Assembly (NCBI RefSeq): GCF_900188255.1
Contig: NZ_FZNS01000005.1
Span: 124,001-188,000, forward strand
Length of the DNA: 64,000 nucleotides
Reading direction: 5' to 3'
Source: Hymenobacter mucosus
GTDB taxonomy: Bacteria; Bacteroidota; Bacteroidia; Cytophagales; Hymenobacteraceae
A program made the translations under genes and the position numbers. Below are positions 8,153 through 17,995 of the stretch, one piece after another (within the stretch, counting starts at the first letter, position 1; every line of letters begins with the position of its first letter). Below the pieces are notes generated by a model that did no database searches, was not told the origin of the DNA, and saw only the letters and a program-made list of their open reading frames with translations.

Positions 8153-9400
8153 GCTAGCCCGTACCTGCCCATTGCCGCGCACCTGCCACTTGTAGCTAGT
8201 GAGTTCTTCTAGGCCCATGGGGCCGCGGGCGTGCAGCTTCTGGGTGCTGATGCCAATTTCGGCGCCAAGGCCAAATTGGGCGCCGTCGGTGAAGGCGGTG
8301 GAGGCGTTGGCGTACACGGCGGCGGCATCTACCTGGTTGAGGAACTGCTCGATGTGAGTAGCATTTTCGGAAATGATGGCCTCGCTGTGCTTGGAGCTGT
8401 GGGCGGCAATGTGGTCAAGGGCTTCGCCTAAGTCGGCTACCGTTTTCACGGCCATTGCCAGGGAAAGAAACTCAGTGCCGAAGTGTTCGGCAGCGGCCGG
8501 GTGTAGTAGGGCGGCGGGGTACAAACCCCGTAACGCAGGGTAGGCCTGAGCATCGGCGTAAATAGTGACGCCAGCAGTAGCTAGCGGAGCCGTTAGGGCT
8601 GGCAGGTCGGCGAGACGGGCTTGGTGTACCAACAAACAATCCAGGGCGTTGCAGACGCTCACACGGCGAGTTTTAGCGTTGGCCACAATGGCGCGGCCCT
8701 TGGCCAGGTCGGCCGTTTCGTCGAAGTACGTGTGTACAATGCCGGCTCCCGTTTCAATGACGGGTACTTTGGCATTTTGGCGCACGTAATCGATGAGCTG
8801 CTGGCTGCCGCGCGGAATGAGCACATCTACGTAACCAATGGCGTGGAGCAGAGCCTCCGTTGCCTGCCGATCTGGAGGAAGCAAGGTCACGCTGGCCCCG
8901 TCAAGACCGTGCCGTTGGAGGACGCCCTGCATTACGACACTGATGGCCTGGTTGGAATAGGCCGCGTCGGAGCCACCCTTCAGCAGGCAGGCATTGCCGG
9001 TTTTCAAGCATAGCGCTGCCACATCGAAGGTCACGTTGGGCCGCGCCTCATAGATGACCCCTATCACCCCCAGCGGGACGCGCACCTTGGAAAGCAGCAA
9101 GCCATTCGGCAGCGTCTGTTGCAGCAGGGTAGCGCCCAGCGGTGAGGGTAGATCCGCCACGTTCCGAATATCGGCCGCAATACCTTCCAGGCGGGCCATG
9201 GTTAGTTGCAGGCGGTCATACTTCGGGTCATCCGGCGACATGCGCGCCAAGTCTTTCTCGTTTTCGGCCAGCAGGAAAGGCGCCTCGGCGGTGGCCGCAG
9301 CGGCTAGGTCGAGCAGTACGGCAGCAATGGTTTCTGCCGGGAGCCGGCCCAGCGCGCGGCTAGCACGTTGGGAGGCCTGGAAAGTGTCGTGAAGATGCAT
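8150..9400 (-). CDS. proA: Glutamate-5-semialdehyde dehydrogenase (gamma-glutamyl phosphate reductase)
   Basis: Second step of proline synthesis: NADPH-dependent reduction of gamma-glutamyl phosphate to glutamate semialdehyde. The 416-residue length matches the family. Recognisable features are [31 protein letters not shown] and the catalytic-Cys region [17 protein letters not shown]. The ending [20 protein letters not shown] is the usual ProA C-terminus. It lies 115 bp downstream of proB on the same strand and is probably co-transcribed, although the gap is wide enough for a second promoter. Confidence 0.97.
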   Translation of the reverse strand: MHLHDTFQASQRASRALGRLPAETIAAVLLDLAAAATAEAPFLLAENEKDLARMSPDDPKYDRLQLTMARLEGIAADIRNVADLPSPLGATLLQQTLPNGLLLSKVRVPLGVIGVIYEARPNVTFDVAALCLKTGNACLLKGGSDAAYSNQAISVVMQGVLQRHGLDGASVTLLPPDRQATEALLHAIGYVDVLIPRGSQQLIDYVRQNAKVPVIETGAGIVHTYFDETADLAKGRAIVANAKTRRVSVCNALDCLLVHQARLADLPALTAPLATAGVTIYADAQAYPALRGLYPAALLHPAAAEHFGTEFLSLAMAVKTVADLGEALDHIAAHSSKHSEAIISENATHIEQFLNQVDAAAVYANASTAFTDGAQFGLGAEIGISTQKLHARGPMGLEELTSYKWQVRGNGQVRAS

Positions 9401-9515
9401 ACGATGCGGTGGTGCCGGCCCCGGAAAGTGCGGCAGCGTGGTTGGGAGGCGGTGCGAGCAAAGAGGCCGAGCCCGTAAGAAAGTACTCGGCCGACTACCC
9501 GGAGGTAATAGGCAG

Positions 9516-10607
9516 CTAGCTAATATCAGCCGTTAGAAACAGGTAATCATAGTGCACCAGGGGCTTTTGGTTTTGATGCCCGAGGCGTTCCAGGGCCTTA
9601 TCGGAGCCGTATTCGGCTAGGCCCAAGCCAAGGGCTTTGCCCGTTTCGTCTAGAATCCGAATAATGTCGCCCTTCTGAAAGGTACCCGTGATGCCCAGCA
9701 CGCCTACGGGCAGCAGGCTGGTAGCCCGGCCGGCAGCCGTGAGAGCCTCCTTTGCGCCGCTGTTGATGTGCACAGCCCCTTTGGCGGCTAAGTCGGAGTG
9801 GGCAATCCACTTTTTCTTGCTCGAGGCGTTCTTGTTTGGTTGGAAGCGCGTATTGGCTACCTCCTCCGCCAGCAGGCGCGGTAGCACGTTTTCAGTTTTG
9901 CCATTGGCAATGTGCACGGCTATACCCAGCTGCGCTACCTTGTGGGCCATATGGCACTTCGTAATCATACCGCCCCGGCCAAACTGGGAGCGTTGGGTGG
10001 TCACGAACGACGAGAAGCTGTTCATAGTCGGCTCGATTTCCGGAATCAGCTCGGCCCCGGGGGCTTTCGGGTCGCCATTGAAAATGCCGTCTACATTGCT
10101 CAGGATGAGGAGGGCGTCGGCGTTGAGCATGGATGCTACTAAGCCAGCCAGCTCATCATTATCGGTGAACATAAGCTCCGTTACGGAAATTACATCATTC
10201 TCATTCACGATGGGAATAATGTTGTTTCGGAGCAGCGCCCGGAAGCAGTTCTGCATGTTCAGGTAGTGCACCCGGTCGCGGAAGTCTTCCTTAGTCACGA
10301 GCACTTGGGCGCACAGCAAATCGTGCTCCGCCAGCAACTCGGCGTAAGTAGCCAGCAGCTTTACTTGTCCCACGGCGGCCAGCACCTGGCGGCTCGTCAC
10401 GGCATCAGCTTTGGTAGGTACCTGCACCAAACTACGCCCCGAGGCTACCGCCCCCGATGACACCACAATGACCTCCTTACCCTCCTTTTTAAGCGCCGCA
10501 ATCTGGGCCACTAAGTGACGGATGCGGGCCAGGTCGGGAAAGCCATCGGGTTGGGTTAAGACGTTGGAACCGATTTTTACGATGATTCGATGGTAAGGAA
10601 GCGCCAT
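9516..10607 (-). CDS. proB: Glutamate 5-kinase
   Basis: First and normally proline-inhibited step of proline synthesis. The 363-residue product has an amino-acid-kinase domain: [12 protein letters not shown] at the start, [19 protein letters not shown] [10 protein letters not shown], and the Lys-containing [10 protein letters not shown]-terminal PUA domain follows (from about residue 270, [20 protein letters not shown]). I chose the ATG at 10607 ([13 protein letters not shown]) rather than one 57 bp upstream, because the extra residues are basic and match nothing in the family. It forms a proBA unit. Confidence 0.96.
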   Translation of the reverse strand: MALPYHRIIVKIGSNVLTQPDGFPDLARIRHLVAQIAALKKEGKEVIVVSSGAVASGRSLVQVPTKADAVTSRQVLAAVGQVKLLATYAELLAEHDLLCAQVLVTKEDFRDRVHYLNMQNCFRALLRNNIIPIVNENDVISVTELMFTDNDELAGLVASMLNADALLILSNVDGIFNGDPKAPGAELIPEIEPTMNSFSSFVTTQRSQFGRGGMITKCHMAHKVAQLGIAVHIANGKTENVLPRLLAEEVANTRFQPNKNASSKKKWIAHSDLAAKGAVHINSGAKEALTAAGRATSLLPVGVLGITGTFQKGDIIRILDETGKALGLGLAEYGSDKALERLGHQNQKPLVHYDYLFLTADIS

Positions 10608-10804
10608 AATTGCCCAGTTGGTTCTGCGGCGTAAGGTAGGGCAGAAGCGTGGGTCGAGCGCCATAGCACAGGTGCAGAAAGTGCACTTCAGAATGAAATA
10701 GATGAGCTTTTACAGGTTCAGCTTACCCCAGTGCCGCTTTTGCAGGGCTGGAAAGAATCTGAAAATCAGATGATCCTCCGGCGCCCGCAGCCGTTTAGAA
10801 GAGC

Positions 10805-11782
10805 ATGTTTCTATTGCGAAGCGGTATAAAATGGGTAGTGCTCGGCCTGCTAAGCCTCGGGGCTTGTGACGCCCGCCGCTCTGCGCAAACGGCTGCTTCC
10901 TCCCTTAACCCCACCGCTACCATGGGTGCCGATCAAAACCGCCTGTACGCCGACGTTAAGTTTCTGACTTCCCTGCAGCCCCCGCGCCACTACCGCAACT
11001 TGGCTTCTCTAAACCAGGCGGCCGACTATATCAAGGCAGAATTTGAAAAGCTGGAGGGGCAGGTAACAGAACAAACCTTCCGCGCCGATGGCCGGCAGTA
11101 CCGCAACATCATCTTGTCCCTGGGCTCGCCCACGGCACCGCGCATCGTAGTGGGAGCCCATTACGACGTGTTCGATGACACGCCCGGCGCCGATGATAAT
11201 GCCAGCGCCGTGGCGGGGCTGCTGGAAACCGCACGCTTGCTTCACCACCTGGGCTCCAACCTGAAATACCGCATAGACCTAGTGGCCTACCCCAATGAGG
11301 AGCCGCCGTATTTTGCCACGGAATACATGGGTAGCGCCGTGCACGCCAAGTCGTTGTACGAGGCCGGGGTAGAGGTGCGCGCCATGCTGTGCTACGAGAT
11401 GATTGGCTACTTCAGCGACGAGCCCGGTTCGCAACGCTTCCCCAACGAGCAGCTAGCGGCCCGCTATCCGAATACGGGCAACTTCATAACGGTAGTGGGG
11501 CGCACGGGGCAGGAGGAGCTTACCCAGCAAGTGCAGCAGCTTATGCAAACCAAGGCCGCTCTTGATGTGCAGCGCATCAACTTACCCGCCGATATGGGAC
11601 TAGCGGGCCTTTCCGACCACCGCAACTACTGGAAATACGGCTACCAAGCCCTCATGATTAACGATACGGCCTTCCTACGCAACCCCAACTACCACCAAGC
11701 TTCCGACACCATTGACACCCTGGATTTCAAGCGCATGGCCGAGGTAGTAAACGGCGTGTACGCTGCGCTGCTCGGCCTGTAA
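10805..11782 (+). CDS. M28-family zinc aminopeptidase lipoprotein
   Basis: A 325-residue peptidase with a lipoprotein signal (WVVLGLLSLGAC; lipobox L-G-A-C, Cys21). The co-catalytic metal centre of family M28 is visible: GAHYDVFDDTPGADDNASAV supplies the first His and bridging Asp. NEEPPYFATEYMGS supplies the catalytic Glu and its neighbour. A late His is in NPNYHQASDTIDTLDF. It is therefore probably a periplasm- or outer-membrane-anchored aminopeptidase. It stands alone, with a hairpin terminator immediately downstream. Confidence 0.92.
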   Translation: MFLLRSGIKWVVLGLLSLGACDARRSAQTAASSLNPTATMGADQNRLYADVKFLTSLQPPRHYRNLASLNQAADYIKAEFEKLEGQVTEQTFRADGRQYRNIILSLGSPTAPRIVVGAHYDVFDDTPGADDNASAVAGLLETARLLHHLGSNLKYRIDLVAYPNEEPPYFATEYMGSAVHAKSLYEAGVEVRAMLCYEMIGYFSDEPGSQRFPNEQLAARYPNTGNFITVVGRTGQEELTQQVQQLMQTKAALDVQRINLPADMGLAGLSDHRNYWKYGYQALMINDTAFLRNPNYHQASDTIDTLDFKRMAEVVNGVYAALLGL

Positions 11783-11814
11783 GTTTCTGCCATCTGGTGC
11801 ACACCACCACGCCT

Positions 11815-11863
11815 GCAAGCGGTAGCAGAAAATGCCTTTCCTTTGCTGCTACCTTGCTTTTCT
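11815..11863 (+). terminator. Terminator after M28 peptidase
   Basis: Bulged stem: GCAAG-CG-GTAGCAG (11815-11828) pairs with CTGCTACCTTGC (11846-11857), followed by TTTTCT. Confidence 0.6.
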
Positions 11864-11884
11864 CCGGTGCACTAGGTTCGAGCT

Positions 11885-12790
11885 ATGCTTTCCCATCCTC
11901 ACGAAATATTTCTGGAAGTAGCTCGCCAACTGAGCTTCACCAAAGCCAGCCAAACACTTTTTTTGAGTCAGTCGGCGGTAAGCAAGCAGGTCAAGGCTTT
12001 GGAGGAACACTACAAAACCGGGTTGTTTGAGCGTTTAGGGAATAGCGTGGTGCTCACGCCCGCCGGCGAGCTGCTGTACCGCAAGCTGCTGGTAGCAAAG
12101 CAGCTGCAACACGAGCTGCATCAGGAGTTCAGTGCGCTTAGTCCCACATTCTCGCCCCAGGTGCGTATGGTTATTGGGGCCAGCACTACCATCTCCCTCT
12201 ACGTCATTCCGCCGGTCTTATCGGCCTACTTGCAGCAGTACCCAAACACGCAGCTCACGCTTAAGAACCGCAATAGCGAGAATATTCTGAAAGCCCTGCT
12301 GGAGCACGAAATAGACTTGGGCATTATTGAAGGGATTCACAAAGTCAGCAACGTAACCTACACGCCGCTGCTAACCGATGAGGTAGTGGCCGTGTGCTCG
12401 GCTCGCAACCCCCTGCACCAGCAGGCATTGGTAGCGCACGATTTGCTTCGCCTACCCGTGGCCTTGCGCGAAACCGGCTCGGGAACCCTGGCGGTGCTGG
12501 AAGAGGCCTTAGCGGAAAAGAACATCAAGCTGACGGACCTGCCCGTGAAGGTGCGCTTGGGGGGTACGGAGGCGTTGAAAAACTTTGTGCGCGTAGATAC
12601 GTGCCTGGCCTTTTTGCCGCGCCAAGCCGTCATGAAGGAGTTGGCTTCCGGCGAGCTGGTGGAGGTGCCAATTCATGACCTGCACTTAGTGCGCCACTTC
12701 GACTTCGTTCAGCGCAAGGGCACTGAAAACAACATGCCCTATAAAAGCTTCGTGCAGTTTACCCGTCGTCATTATTCCAAAGTGGAATAG
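11885..12790 (+). CDS. LysR-family transcriptional regulator
   Basis: A 301-residue LysR protein. The N-terminal winged helix-turn-helix (about residues 6-65) contains ARQLSFTKASQTLFLSQSAV and KQVKALEEHY. It is followed by the periplasmic-binding-protein-like effector domain starting near residue 92 (VRMVIGASTTISLYVIPPVL). It reads in the same direction as the threonine-synthase-like gene, 65 bp upstream of it, so that gene is the obvious candidate target. The effector is unknown. Confidence 0.93.
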   Translation: MLSHPHEIFLEVARQLSFTKASQTLFLSQSAVSKQVKALEEHYKTGLFERLGNSVVLTPAGELLYRKLLVAKQLQHELHQEFSALSPTFSPQVRMVIGASTTISLYVIPPVLSAYLQQYPNTQLTLKNRNSENILKALLEHEIDLGIIEGIHKVSNVTYTPLLTDEVVAVCSARNPLHQQALVAHDLLRLPVALRETGSGTLAVLEEALAEKNIKLTDLPVKVRLGGTEALKNFVRVDTCLAFLPRQAVMKELASGELVEVPIHDLHLVRHFDFVQRKGTENNMPYKSFVQFTRRHYSKVE

Positions 12791-12855
12791 GCTATTCCGA
12801 ATCGCCGTTAGGTTTAGGAATACACCTAGGGGAGTTTTGCGTTAAAATCCCCTCT

Positions 12856-14052
12856 ATGACAACCCTCCAAGCCACGTCCTCACGCCTGCAAGTTCTCAAC
12901 TGTGCTGCCTGCGGAGCCCCTCATACAGCTTTCACCCTTCAGCGGGTTTCGGAATGCTGTGCCCAACCTCTATTAGCTCATTATGCGCTGCACGAACCCC
13001 TTTCCAGGGAGCAAGGCATTGACACTGCCGAAAATTCCATGTGGCGCTATCATGCCGTGCTACCGCTGCTGGATGAGGCTAACCGGGTGAGCCTGGGAGA
13101 AGGCTGGACGCCTTTACTACCCTTGCATCGCCTGGGGGCGCGCTACGGCCTCGCCGATTTGCTGCTTAAGGATGAGGGACAAAACCCAACCGGCTCTTTT
13201 AAAGCACGCGGCCTGAGCATGGCCATTTCCAAAGCCAAGGAGCTGGGCGTTACGGGCTGCATTATTCCTACTGCTGGCAACGCGGGTGTAGCTATGGCGG
13301 CGTACTGCGCCCGGGCCGGACTGCGAGCGGTAGTCGTGATGCCTCGCCACACCCCCAAGGCTTTTAAGGAGGAATGTTACTGGTACGGTGCCGATGTCCA
13401 CTTGGTAGATGGCCTCATCAACGATTGCGCGGCCCGCGTGCGTGAGCTAAACGCCGATGGTGCCCTGCTCGATGTCTCGACATTGAAAGAACCCTACCGG
13501 CTGGAGGGTAAGAAAACCATGGGCTATGAGCTGGCCGAGCAACTAAACTGGACGCTGCCAGACGTGCTCCTGTACCCTGCCGGCGGCGGCACGGGCCTCA
13601 TTGGCATCTGGAAGGCTTTCCAGGAAATGAAGGCCATGGGGTGGCTACCCGCCACGGCCCAGTTGCCGCGCATGGTAGCCGTGCAAGCGGCCACGTGCTG
13701 TCCCTTGGTCGAAACGCTAGCCGGCCACCAAGCCAACTGCCACAGCTACGTGGGTCAACCTACGATTGCCAACGGCTTGGCCGTACCCCGCCCCCTAGGC
13801 GAGCCGCTCATGCTTCAGGTGCTGCAAGAGTCCCAAGGAACAGCCATAAGCATAACCGATGAGCAGATGCTGGAAGGCATGCGCGAGCTAGCCCGCTTAG
13901 AGGGCCTCTTTGTGGCGCCCGAAGGTGCTGCCGTGTGGATGGCGGCCCGAGAACTGCTTCAAACGGGTTGGTTGCAGCCAAATGAGCGCATGGTTCTGCT
14001 CAACACCGGTTCAGCCCAGAAGTACCTCGACAATGTGGAAGGCAGGTACTAG
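12856..14052 (+). CDS. Threonine synthase-like PLP enzyme
   Basis: A 398-residue fold-type II PLP enzyme of the threonine synthase family. It opens with a zinc-ribbon-like Cys set (NCAACGAPH, then SECCAQPLLAHY). It has the Schiff-base Lys in NPTGSFKARG, the PLP-phosphate loop in YPAGGGTGLIG, and ends with STGS-like LNTGSAQKYL. Family members make threonine from O-phosphohomoserine, but close relatives act on other substrates such as phosphoserine (cysteate synthase). The pairing with a LysR regulator instead of thrA/thrB leaves the substrate open. I therefore give no gene symbol. Confidence 0.88.
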   Translation: MTTLQATSSRLQVLNCAACGAPHTAFTLQRVSECCAQPLLAHYALHEPLSREQGIDTAENSMWRYHAVLPLLDEANRVSLGEGWTPLLPLHRLGARYGLADLLLKDEGQNPTGSFKARGLSMAISKAKELGVTGCIIPTAGNAGVAMAAYCARAGLRAVVVMPRHTPKAFKEECYWYGADVHLVDGLINDCAARVRELNADGALLDVSTLKEPYRLEGKKTMGYELAEQLNWTLPDVLLYPAGGGTGLIGIWKAFQEMKAMGWLPATAQLPRMVAVQAATCCPLVETLAGHQANCHSYVGQPTIANGLAVPRPLGEPLMLQVLQESQGTAISITDEQMLEGMRELARLEGLFVAPEGAAVWMAARELLQTGWLQPNERMVLLNTGSAQKYLDNVEGRY

Positions 14053-14122
14053 ACTGCTCATAAGCCTAGTAAACAGGAGTATGTGCCAAGTAGCTTGTAA
14101 GTAGCAAAGCTGGATTACCACT

Positions 14123-14175
14123 GCGGGGTGGCTGCTTCAACTAGACCTTCTAGTTTGAGTAGTTACCCCGCTTTT
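14123..14175 (+). terminator. Terminator after threonine synthase-like gene
   Basis: A 23-bp imperfect stem (14123-14145 with 14149-14171; ends GCGGGGT/ACCCCGC, apex CTAGA-CCT-TCTAG) followed by TTTTG. The remaining gap to amtB (14176-14376) is AT-rich with no gene and no promoter I can call firmly. Confidence 0.85.
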
Positions 14176-14376
14176 GTATATGTGCTGCACAGGTAATTAT
14201 CGAAAGCCTCAAAAAGATGATAAAATGTGCCCTTGCCTATCGAATTTAGGGTGTATAATTAGTTTGGTTAGTAATTTTTGAACATTTGGCCCTCAAATTA
14301 CTAGGGGTAGGTCGGGTTGTTGTGCATATTTGCGTAATTTGGCTAGTGAAATCGAGGAAGCCATTATTACAACATC

Positions 14377-15759
14377 ATGACTCCGAAAGCTGATTCAATC
14401 CGTCCGAGCTACAGCCTGTTCACGCTGGGCGCTCTTATTGTACTGGCCCTGATAGCTGCTTTTGTGCGCGTGCCCCATCCGGCCGCCGCTGCTGGCGCCC
14501 TAAATGCGGCCGACGTGGCCTGGATGCTGACAGCTACCGCCTTCGTGCTGATTATGACGCCTGGCCTTTCCTTTTTCTACGGTGGAATGGTGCGGCCTAA
14601 AAACGTCATCAGCACCATGCTACAGAGTTTTGTGGCCCTGGGGGTTATTTCAGTGGTGTTTTATTTCGTGGGATTCTCTCTGTGCTACGGCGAGTCTTGG
14701 CACGGCATCATTGGTAACCCTTTTACCTATGCTCTGCTCCGCAACGTGGGTACAGCGCCCAATCCCACCTTTGCGGCTAGCATTCCATTTATTCTCTACT
14801 TCGCTTTCCAGCTGAAGTTTGCCATTATCACCCCGGCGCTTATTACCGGCTCCTTTGCCGAGCGGGTACGCTTCAAGGGCTACTTGGCTTTCATGGTGTT
14901 GTTTAGCCTGTTCATCTACTGCCCCCTGGCGCACTGGACCTGGCATCCTGAGGGGTTCTTGCACAAGTGGGGCGTGCTGGACTTTGCCGGTGGCACGGTA
15001 GTGCACATTTCTGCGGGTGTAGCGGCTTTGGCGGGTGCTATGGTGCTGGGCCGCCGCTCGGCCCACCTGCGGCCTTCATCTTTCTCTACGCCCAATGTGC
15101 CGTATGTCATGCTGGGTACCGGCTTGTTGTGGTTTGGCTGGTTTGGCTTCAATGCGGGCTCTGCGCTTGGGGCCAACGAGCTAGCGGCCCTGTCTTTTGT
15201 GAATACGAACTTGGCCTCGGCCTCGGCACTTATTGCCTGGATTCTGGTAGAAATTGTGCGGGGTGGCAAGCCTACTGCCGTGGGTGCTTGCACGGGGGCA
15301 GTGGTTGGCTTGGTAGGCATTACCCCCGCCGCCGGCTACGTCGACTATGGGCAGAGCATCCTAATTGGAGTGATTGCCGCCCTTATTAGCCACGCGGCAG
15401 TGCACTGGCAGAACAGTCGTACCACTATCGACGACACGCTGGACGTATTTCCTTGCCACGGTTTAGGCGGCATTGTGGGCATGCTGCTTACGGGCGTCTT
15501 CGCGGCCAATGATGGCTTGGTGAATGGTAAGACGTCCTTGTTCGGCTACCACGTGCTAGGGTTGGTAATTGTTGTGGCCTTCTCCTTTGTCGGCTCTTGG
15601 GTTTTGCTGAAGGTGACGGACCGCATCTTCGGTCTGCGCGTGAAGCTGCAGGAAGAAGAACTGGGCCTCGACCTGAGCCAGCACGAGGAGTCCACCTACC
15701 ACATCGACGAAGAATTTGAGCGGACCTATCGCCGCGAACAGGTAGTAGAAAACGCCTAA
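14377..15759 (+). CDS. amtB: Ammonium transporter
   Basis: A 460-residue Amt/Rh channel for ammonium uptake in the inner membrane. A hydrophobic N-terminal segment precedes ADVAWMLTATAFVLIMTPGL, the usual first Amt helix. Other marks are FFYGGMVRPKN, the ITPALITGSFAERVRFKGY segment and the twin-His helices (GGTVVHISAGVAALAGA and the later CHGLGGIVGML). About 11-12 membrane helices and a charged cytoplasmic tail (from about residue 415) are predicted. Unlike in many bacteria, no glnK/PII gene lies beside it. It is a single-gene unit with a hairpin terminator on each side. Confidence 0.97.
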   Translation: MTPKADSIRPSYSLFTLGALIVLALIAAFVRVPHPAAAAGALNAADVAWMLTATAFVLIMTPGLSFFYGGMVRPKNVISTMLQSFVALGVISVVFYFVGFSLCYGESWHGIIGNPFTYALLRNVGTAPNPTFAASIPFILYFAFQLKFAIITPALITGSFAERVRFKGYLAFMVLFSLFIYCPLAHWTWHPEGFLHKWGVLDFAGGTVVHISAGVAALAGAMVLGRRSAHLRPSSFSTPNVPYVMLGTGLLWFGWFGFNAGSALGANELAALSFVNTNLASASALIAWILVEIVRGGKPTAVGACTGAVVGLVGITPAAGYVDYGQSILIGVIAALISHAAVHWQNSRTTIDDTLDVFPCHGLGGIVGMLLTGVFAANDGLVNGKTSLFGYHVLGLVIVVAFSFVGSWVLLKVTDRIFGLRVKLQEEELGLDLSQHEESTYHIDEEFERTYRREQVVENA

Positions 15760-15800
15760 ACCGGCTGGTTACCGCCAGTCAAGGGTAGAAGCCCTATGTA

Positions 15801-15832
15801 AAAGGCCGCTGGTAGTACTACCAGCGGCCTTT
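15801..15832. terminator. Perfect palindromic terminator, amtB / ZIP convergence
   Basis: AAAGGCCGCTGGTAG meets its complement with only TA in the centre (15801-15832), ending in TTT. It can act in both directions between the converging genes. Confidence 0.85.
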
Positions 15833-15918
15833 CTAGTTGCGTGTGAAGATGAGGAAGTTTGGCTAACTGCTCAAACCTGCAAGTACCAATTCCTGCTTAA
15901 TTACGGGCGTGTAGCTTC

Positions 15919-16713
15919 CTAGCCCATTTTGCTAAGTACGAAGGATACTAAGAACCCAAGCACGGTAATGAGGCCGGTGAAATTGTGTGCCACCTCAAAC
16001 GCCTCAGGAATCATTGTGTCGGCAATCATGGCCAGCACGGCCCCGGCCGATACGGCAGTAGTGGCCGCTACTACATCGGCAGAGAACCCACTGAACACCG
16101 TGTAGCCAAGTAGGGAAGACAGACCCGAAATGACGGCAATACCGGCCCATAGTAGCAACACGTACTGGGGAGTACGTCCAGCCTTTTTCATACCCGCCGC
16201 GCTGGATAGTCCTTCCGGCAGGTTGCTCAGAAAAATGGCTACTACGGCCACCATGCTTACCGTCCCGCCTGCCAGCATACTTAGCCCAATCACAATGCTT
16301 TCGGGAATACCATCAAGCAGTGCGCCAATGGCCAGAGCCATGCCGTTATCGGCCCCGCTTTTGTTGCCGGGGTTTTGGCCCTGCTGTACCGCAGTGCGCT
16401 CAGCGTGTTGCTGGTGCCCAGAGCGTTTGCGGTGCTTGGCACCGTAGCGCGCTAATAGCCAATTGGCGAAGGTGTAGGCCGCCGCACCGCCCACAAAGCC
16501 GAGCCCAGTGGAGTCGAAGCCACCTTTTTCGTAGGCTTCCTCCATCAGTTCCAGAGAAAGAGTGGAGATAAGCACCCCACTGCCAAACGCCATGATAGCG
16601 GCAATGAGGCGTTGCGGTACGTTCAGAAAGTAGCCAGCTGCTGCACCCAGCAGCAGAGCGGAGCCAGAAACCAGGCCCCAGAAGCCAGCAACGGCCCAGG
16701 TAGGAAATAGCAT
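15919..16713 (-). CDS. ZIP-family metal transporter
   Basis: A 264-residue inner-membrane protein with about eight helices. It carries the ZIP metal-site helices DGIPESIVIGLS (helix 4) and SNLPEGLSSAAG (helix 5). A His-rich cytoplasmic loop precedes helix 4 (about residues 93-105: KHRKRSGHQQHAE). Length and motifs match bacterial ZupT/ZIP proteins, which import zinc, iron or manganese. Metal preference cannot be told. It converges on amtB. Confidence 0.9.
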   Translation of the reverse strand: MLFPTWAVAGFWGLVSGSALLLGAAAGYFLNVPQRLIAAIMAFGSGVLISTLSLELMEEAYEKGGFDSTGLGFVGGAAAYTFANWLLARYGAKHRKRSGHQQHAERTAVQQGQNPGNKSGADNGMALAIGALLDGIPESIVIGLSMLAGGTVSMVAVVAIFLSNLPEGLSSAAGMKKAGRTPQYVLLLWAGIAVISGLSSLLGYTVFSGFSADVVAATTAVSAGAVLAMIADTMIPEAFEVAHNFTGLITVLGFLVSFVLSKMG

Positions 16714-16796
16714 CGGAAGAGGGGAAAAAGAGGCGGCTAAGCAGCCGGTAGGAACAGGTCAAACGAGCAAAAATGCCACGTGCTACCCGATACGGA

Positions 16797-17066
16797 CTAC
16801 TGGCGAAAAGGCTGCAAAGCCGCCTGAAAGGCTTGCTCGGTGAGGTCCGTAATTTCCACCTTCTTGAAAGGCGCGGTATGCCCGCTGAGCAGCGTAACGC
16901 TGGATTTCGACACGCCAAATACCTCCGCCAGGTAGGCTAGGAGGCAGGCATTGGCCTTACCATCGTGGGCGGGGGCTTTGAGGCGTACGGTTATGCTGCC
17001 ATCTGGCCCAACCACTAACTGAGTGGTGCGGGCATTAGGCTTGGCTTTGAGATGCAGAACAGGCAC
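16797..17066 (-). CDS. DUF167/YggU family protein
   Basis: An 89-residue cytoplasmic protein with the DUF167 pattern: LHLKAKPNARTTQLV, then ITVRLKAPAHDGKANACLLA and LLSGHTAPFKKVEI. Structures of the family are known but no biochemical function is established. It is 73 bp downstream of the endonuclease III-like gene on the same strand and may share its transcript. Confidence 0.88.
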   Translation of the reverse strand: MPVLHLKAKPNARTTQLVVGPDGSITVRLKAPAHDGKANACLLAYLAEVFGVSKSSVTLLSGHTAPFKKVEITDLTEQAFQAALQPFRQ

Positions 17067-17139
17067 CGAAAGAAGGAGTGATATGGAAGACCATCGGCCC
17101 TGCCCGCAGAAAACGAAGCGGGCTCGCGCGCCAGCAAAG

Positions 17140-17880
17140 TTACAGGAGTGTCAGTTGGGCCGCCGTACCCAGGCGGGCCTGCCCGAAGGGGCAACGGGCC
17201 GCTACCACGCAACGTCCACAAGCGGGGGTGTGGAAGTAACAGCATTTTTGGCCATGAAACATTAGGGCTTCGTGGTGGTCGTACACCTGTTGGGCGTCCC
17301 AATCCGGGGGGAGCAAGGCGTCCAGTAGCGCATGCGCAGCCTCCGTGCCCACCTTCGGCCCAATCAGTCCTAGGCGTTGCGCCACCCGGTGATGATGACT
17401 ATCGACGGGCATGGCCGGGCGACGTAGGGTGCTGAAAAGTAGCACGGCGGCACTGGTTTTAGGACCCACGCCGGGCAGTTGCTCTAGCCACGCCCGCGCC
17501 TCCGGAATGGGTAAGTCGGCCAGAAACTCTAGGTCGCAGGGGCCGCCGCAGCGCTGGCCTACTTCGCGCAAGATGTGCTGCAGGCGGGGCGCTTTTTGCT
17601 CGGGCCACGTGCAGGGACTGATGGCTTCTTCTACTTCGGCCGTAGGGGCATCGCGCACTTGGTCCCAGGTAGGAAATCGAGCCCGCAACTGCTGGTAGGC
17701 CCGGTGCGAGTCTTGGTTGCGGGTGCGGTGAGAAAGCAAGGAACTGATCAGCTCACTAAGCGGGTCTTTCGTGCTGAAAAAAGGAAAGGGCGCACCATAT
17801 TCGGCGCACAGCCGCTCATGCGCCCATAAGGCCAGGTCGCGGCGCTGGGCTAGTGTGTCGGGGGAGAGGGCAGGCTTCAC
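17140..17880 (-). CDS. Endonuclease III-like DNA glycosylase (HhH-GPD, 4Fe-4S)
   Basis: A 246-residue base-excision repair glycosylase. The helix-hairpin-helix is LPGVGPKTSAAVLLF, whose Lys corresponds to the catalytic Lys of Nth. The essential Asp lies in MPVDSHHHRVAQRLG. The C-terminal 4Fe-4S cluster motif contains CCYFHTPACGRCVVAARCP. The usual LLSAQ segment reads LLSHRTRNQ, so it is a divergent subfamily and I do not name it nth. It probably removes oxidised pyrimidines. Confidence 0.88.
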   Translation of the reverse strand: MKPALSPDTLAQRRDLALWAHERLCAEYGAPFPFFSTKDPLSELISSLLSHRTRNQDSHRAYQQLRARFPTWDQVRDAPTAEVEEAISPCTWPEQKAPRLQHILREVGQRCGGPCDLEFLADLPIPEARAWLEQLPGVGPKTSAAVLLFSTLRRPAMPVDSHHHRVAQRLGLIGPKVGTEAAHALLDALLPPDWDAQQVYDHHEALMFHGQKCCYFHTPACGRCVVAARCPFGQARLGTAAQLTLL

Positions 17881-17934
17881 CTTAGCGCTTACGCGCAGCC
17901 CTGGCCTCTAGGTTGAGGTTGGCGCAAAAAGAAA

Positions 17935-17962
17935 TCCCACCCGGCGCGGCGGCCAGGTGGGA
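17935..17962 (-). terminator. Terminator after secreted protein gene
   Basis: Stem TCCCACC (17935-17941) with GGTGGGA (17956-17962). Read on the minus strand it is followed by TTTCTTTTTG, the expected U-tract after the gene ending at 17996. Confidence 0.7.
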
Positions 17963-17995
17963 CTGAAAAGGGCAACATTGGGAGGGTATCAGAAA

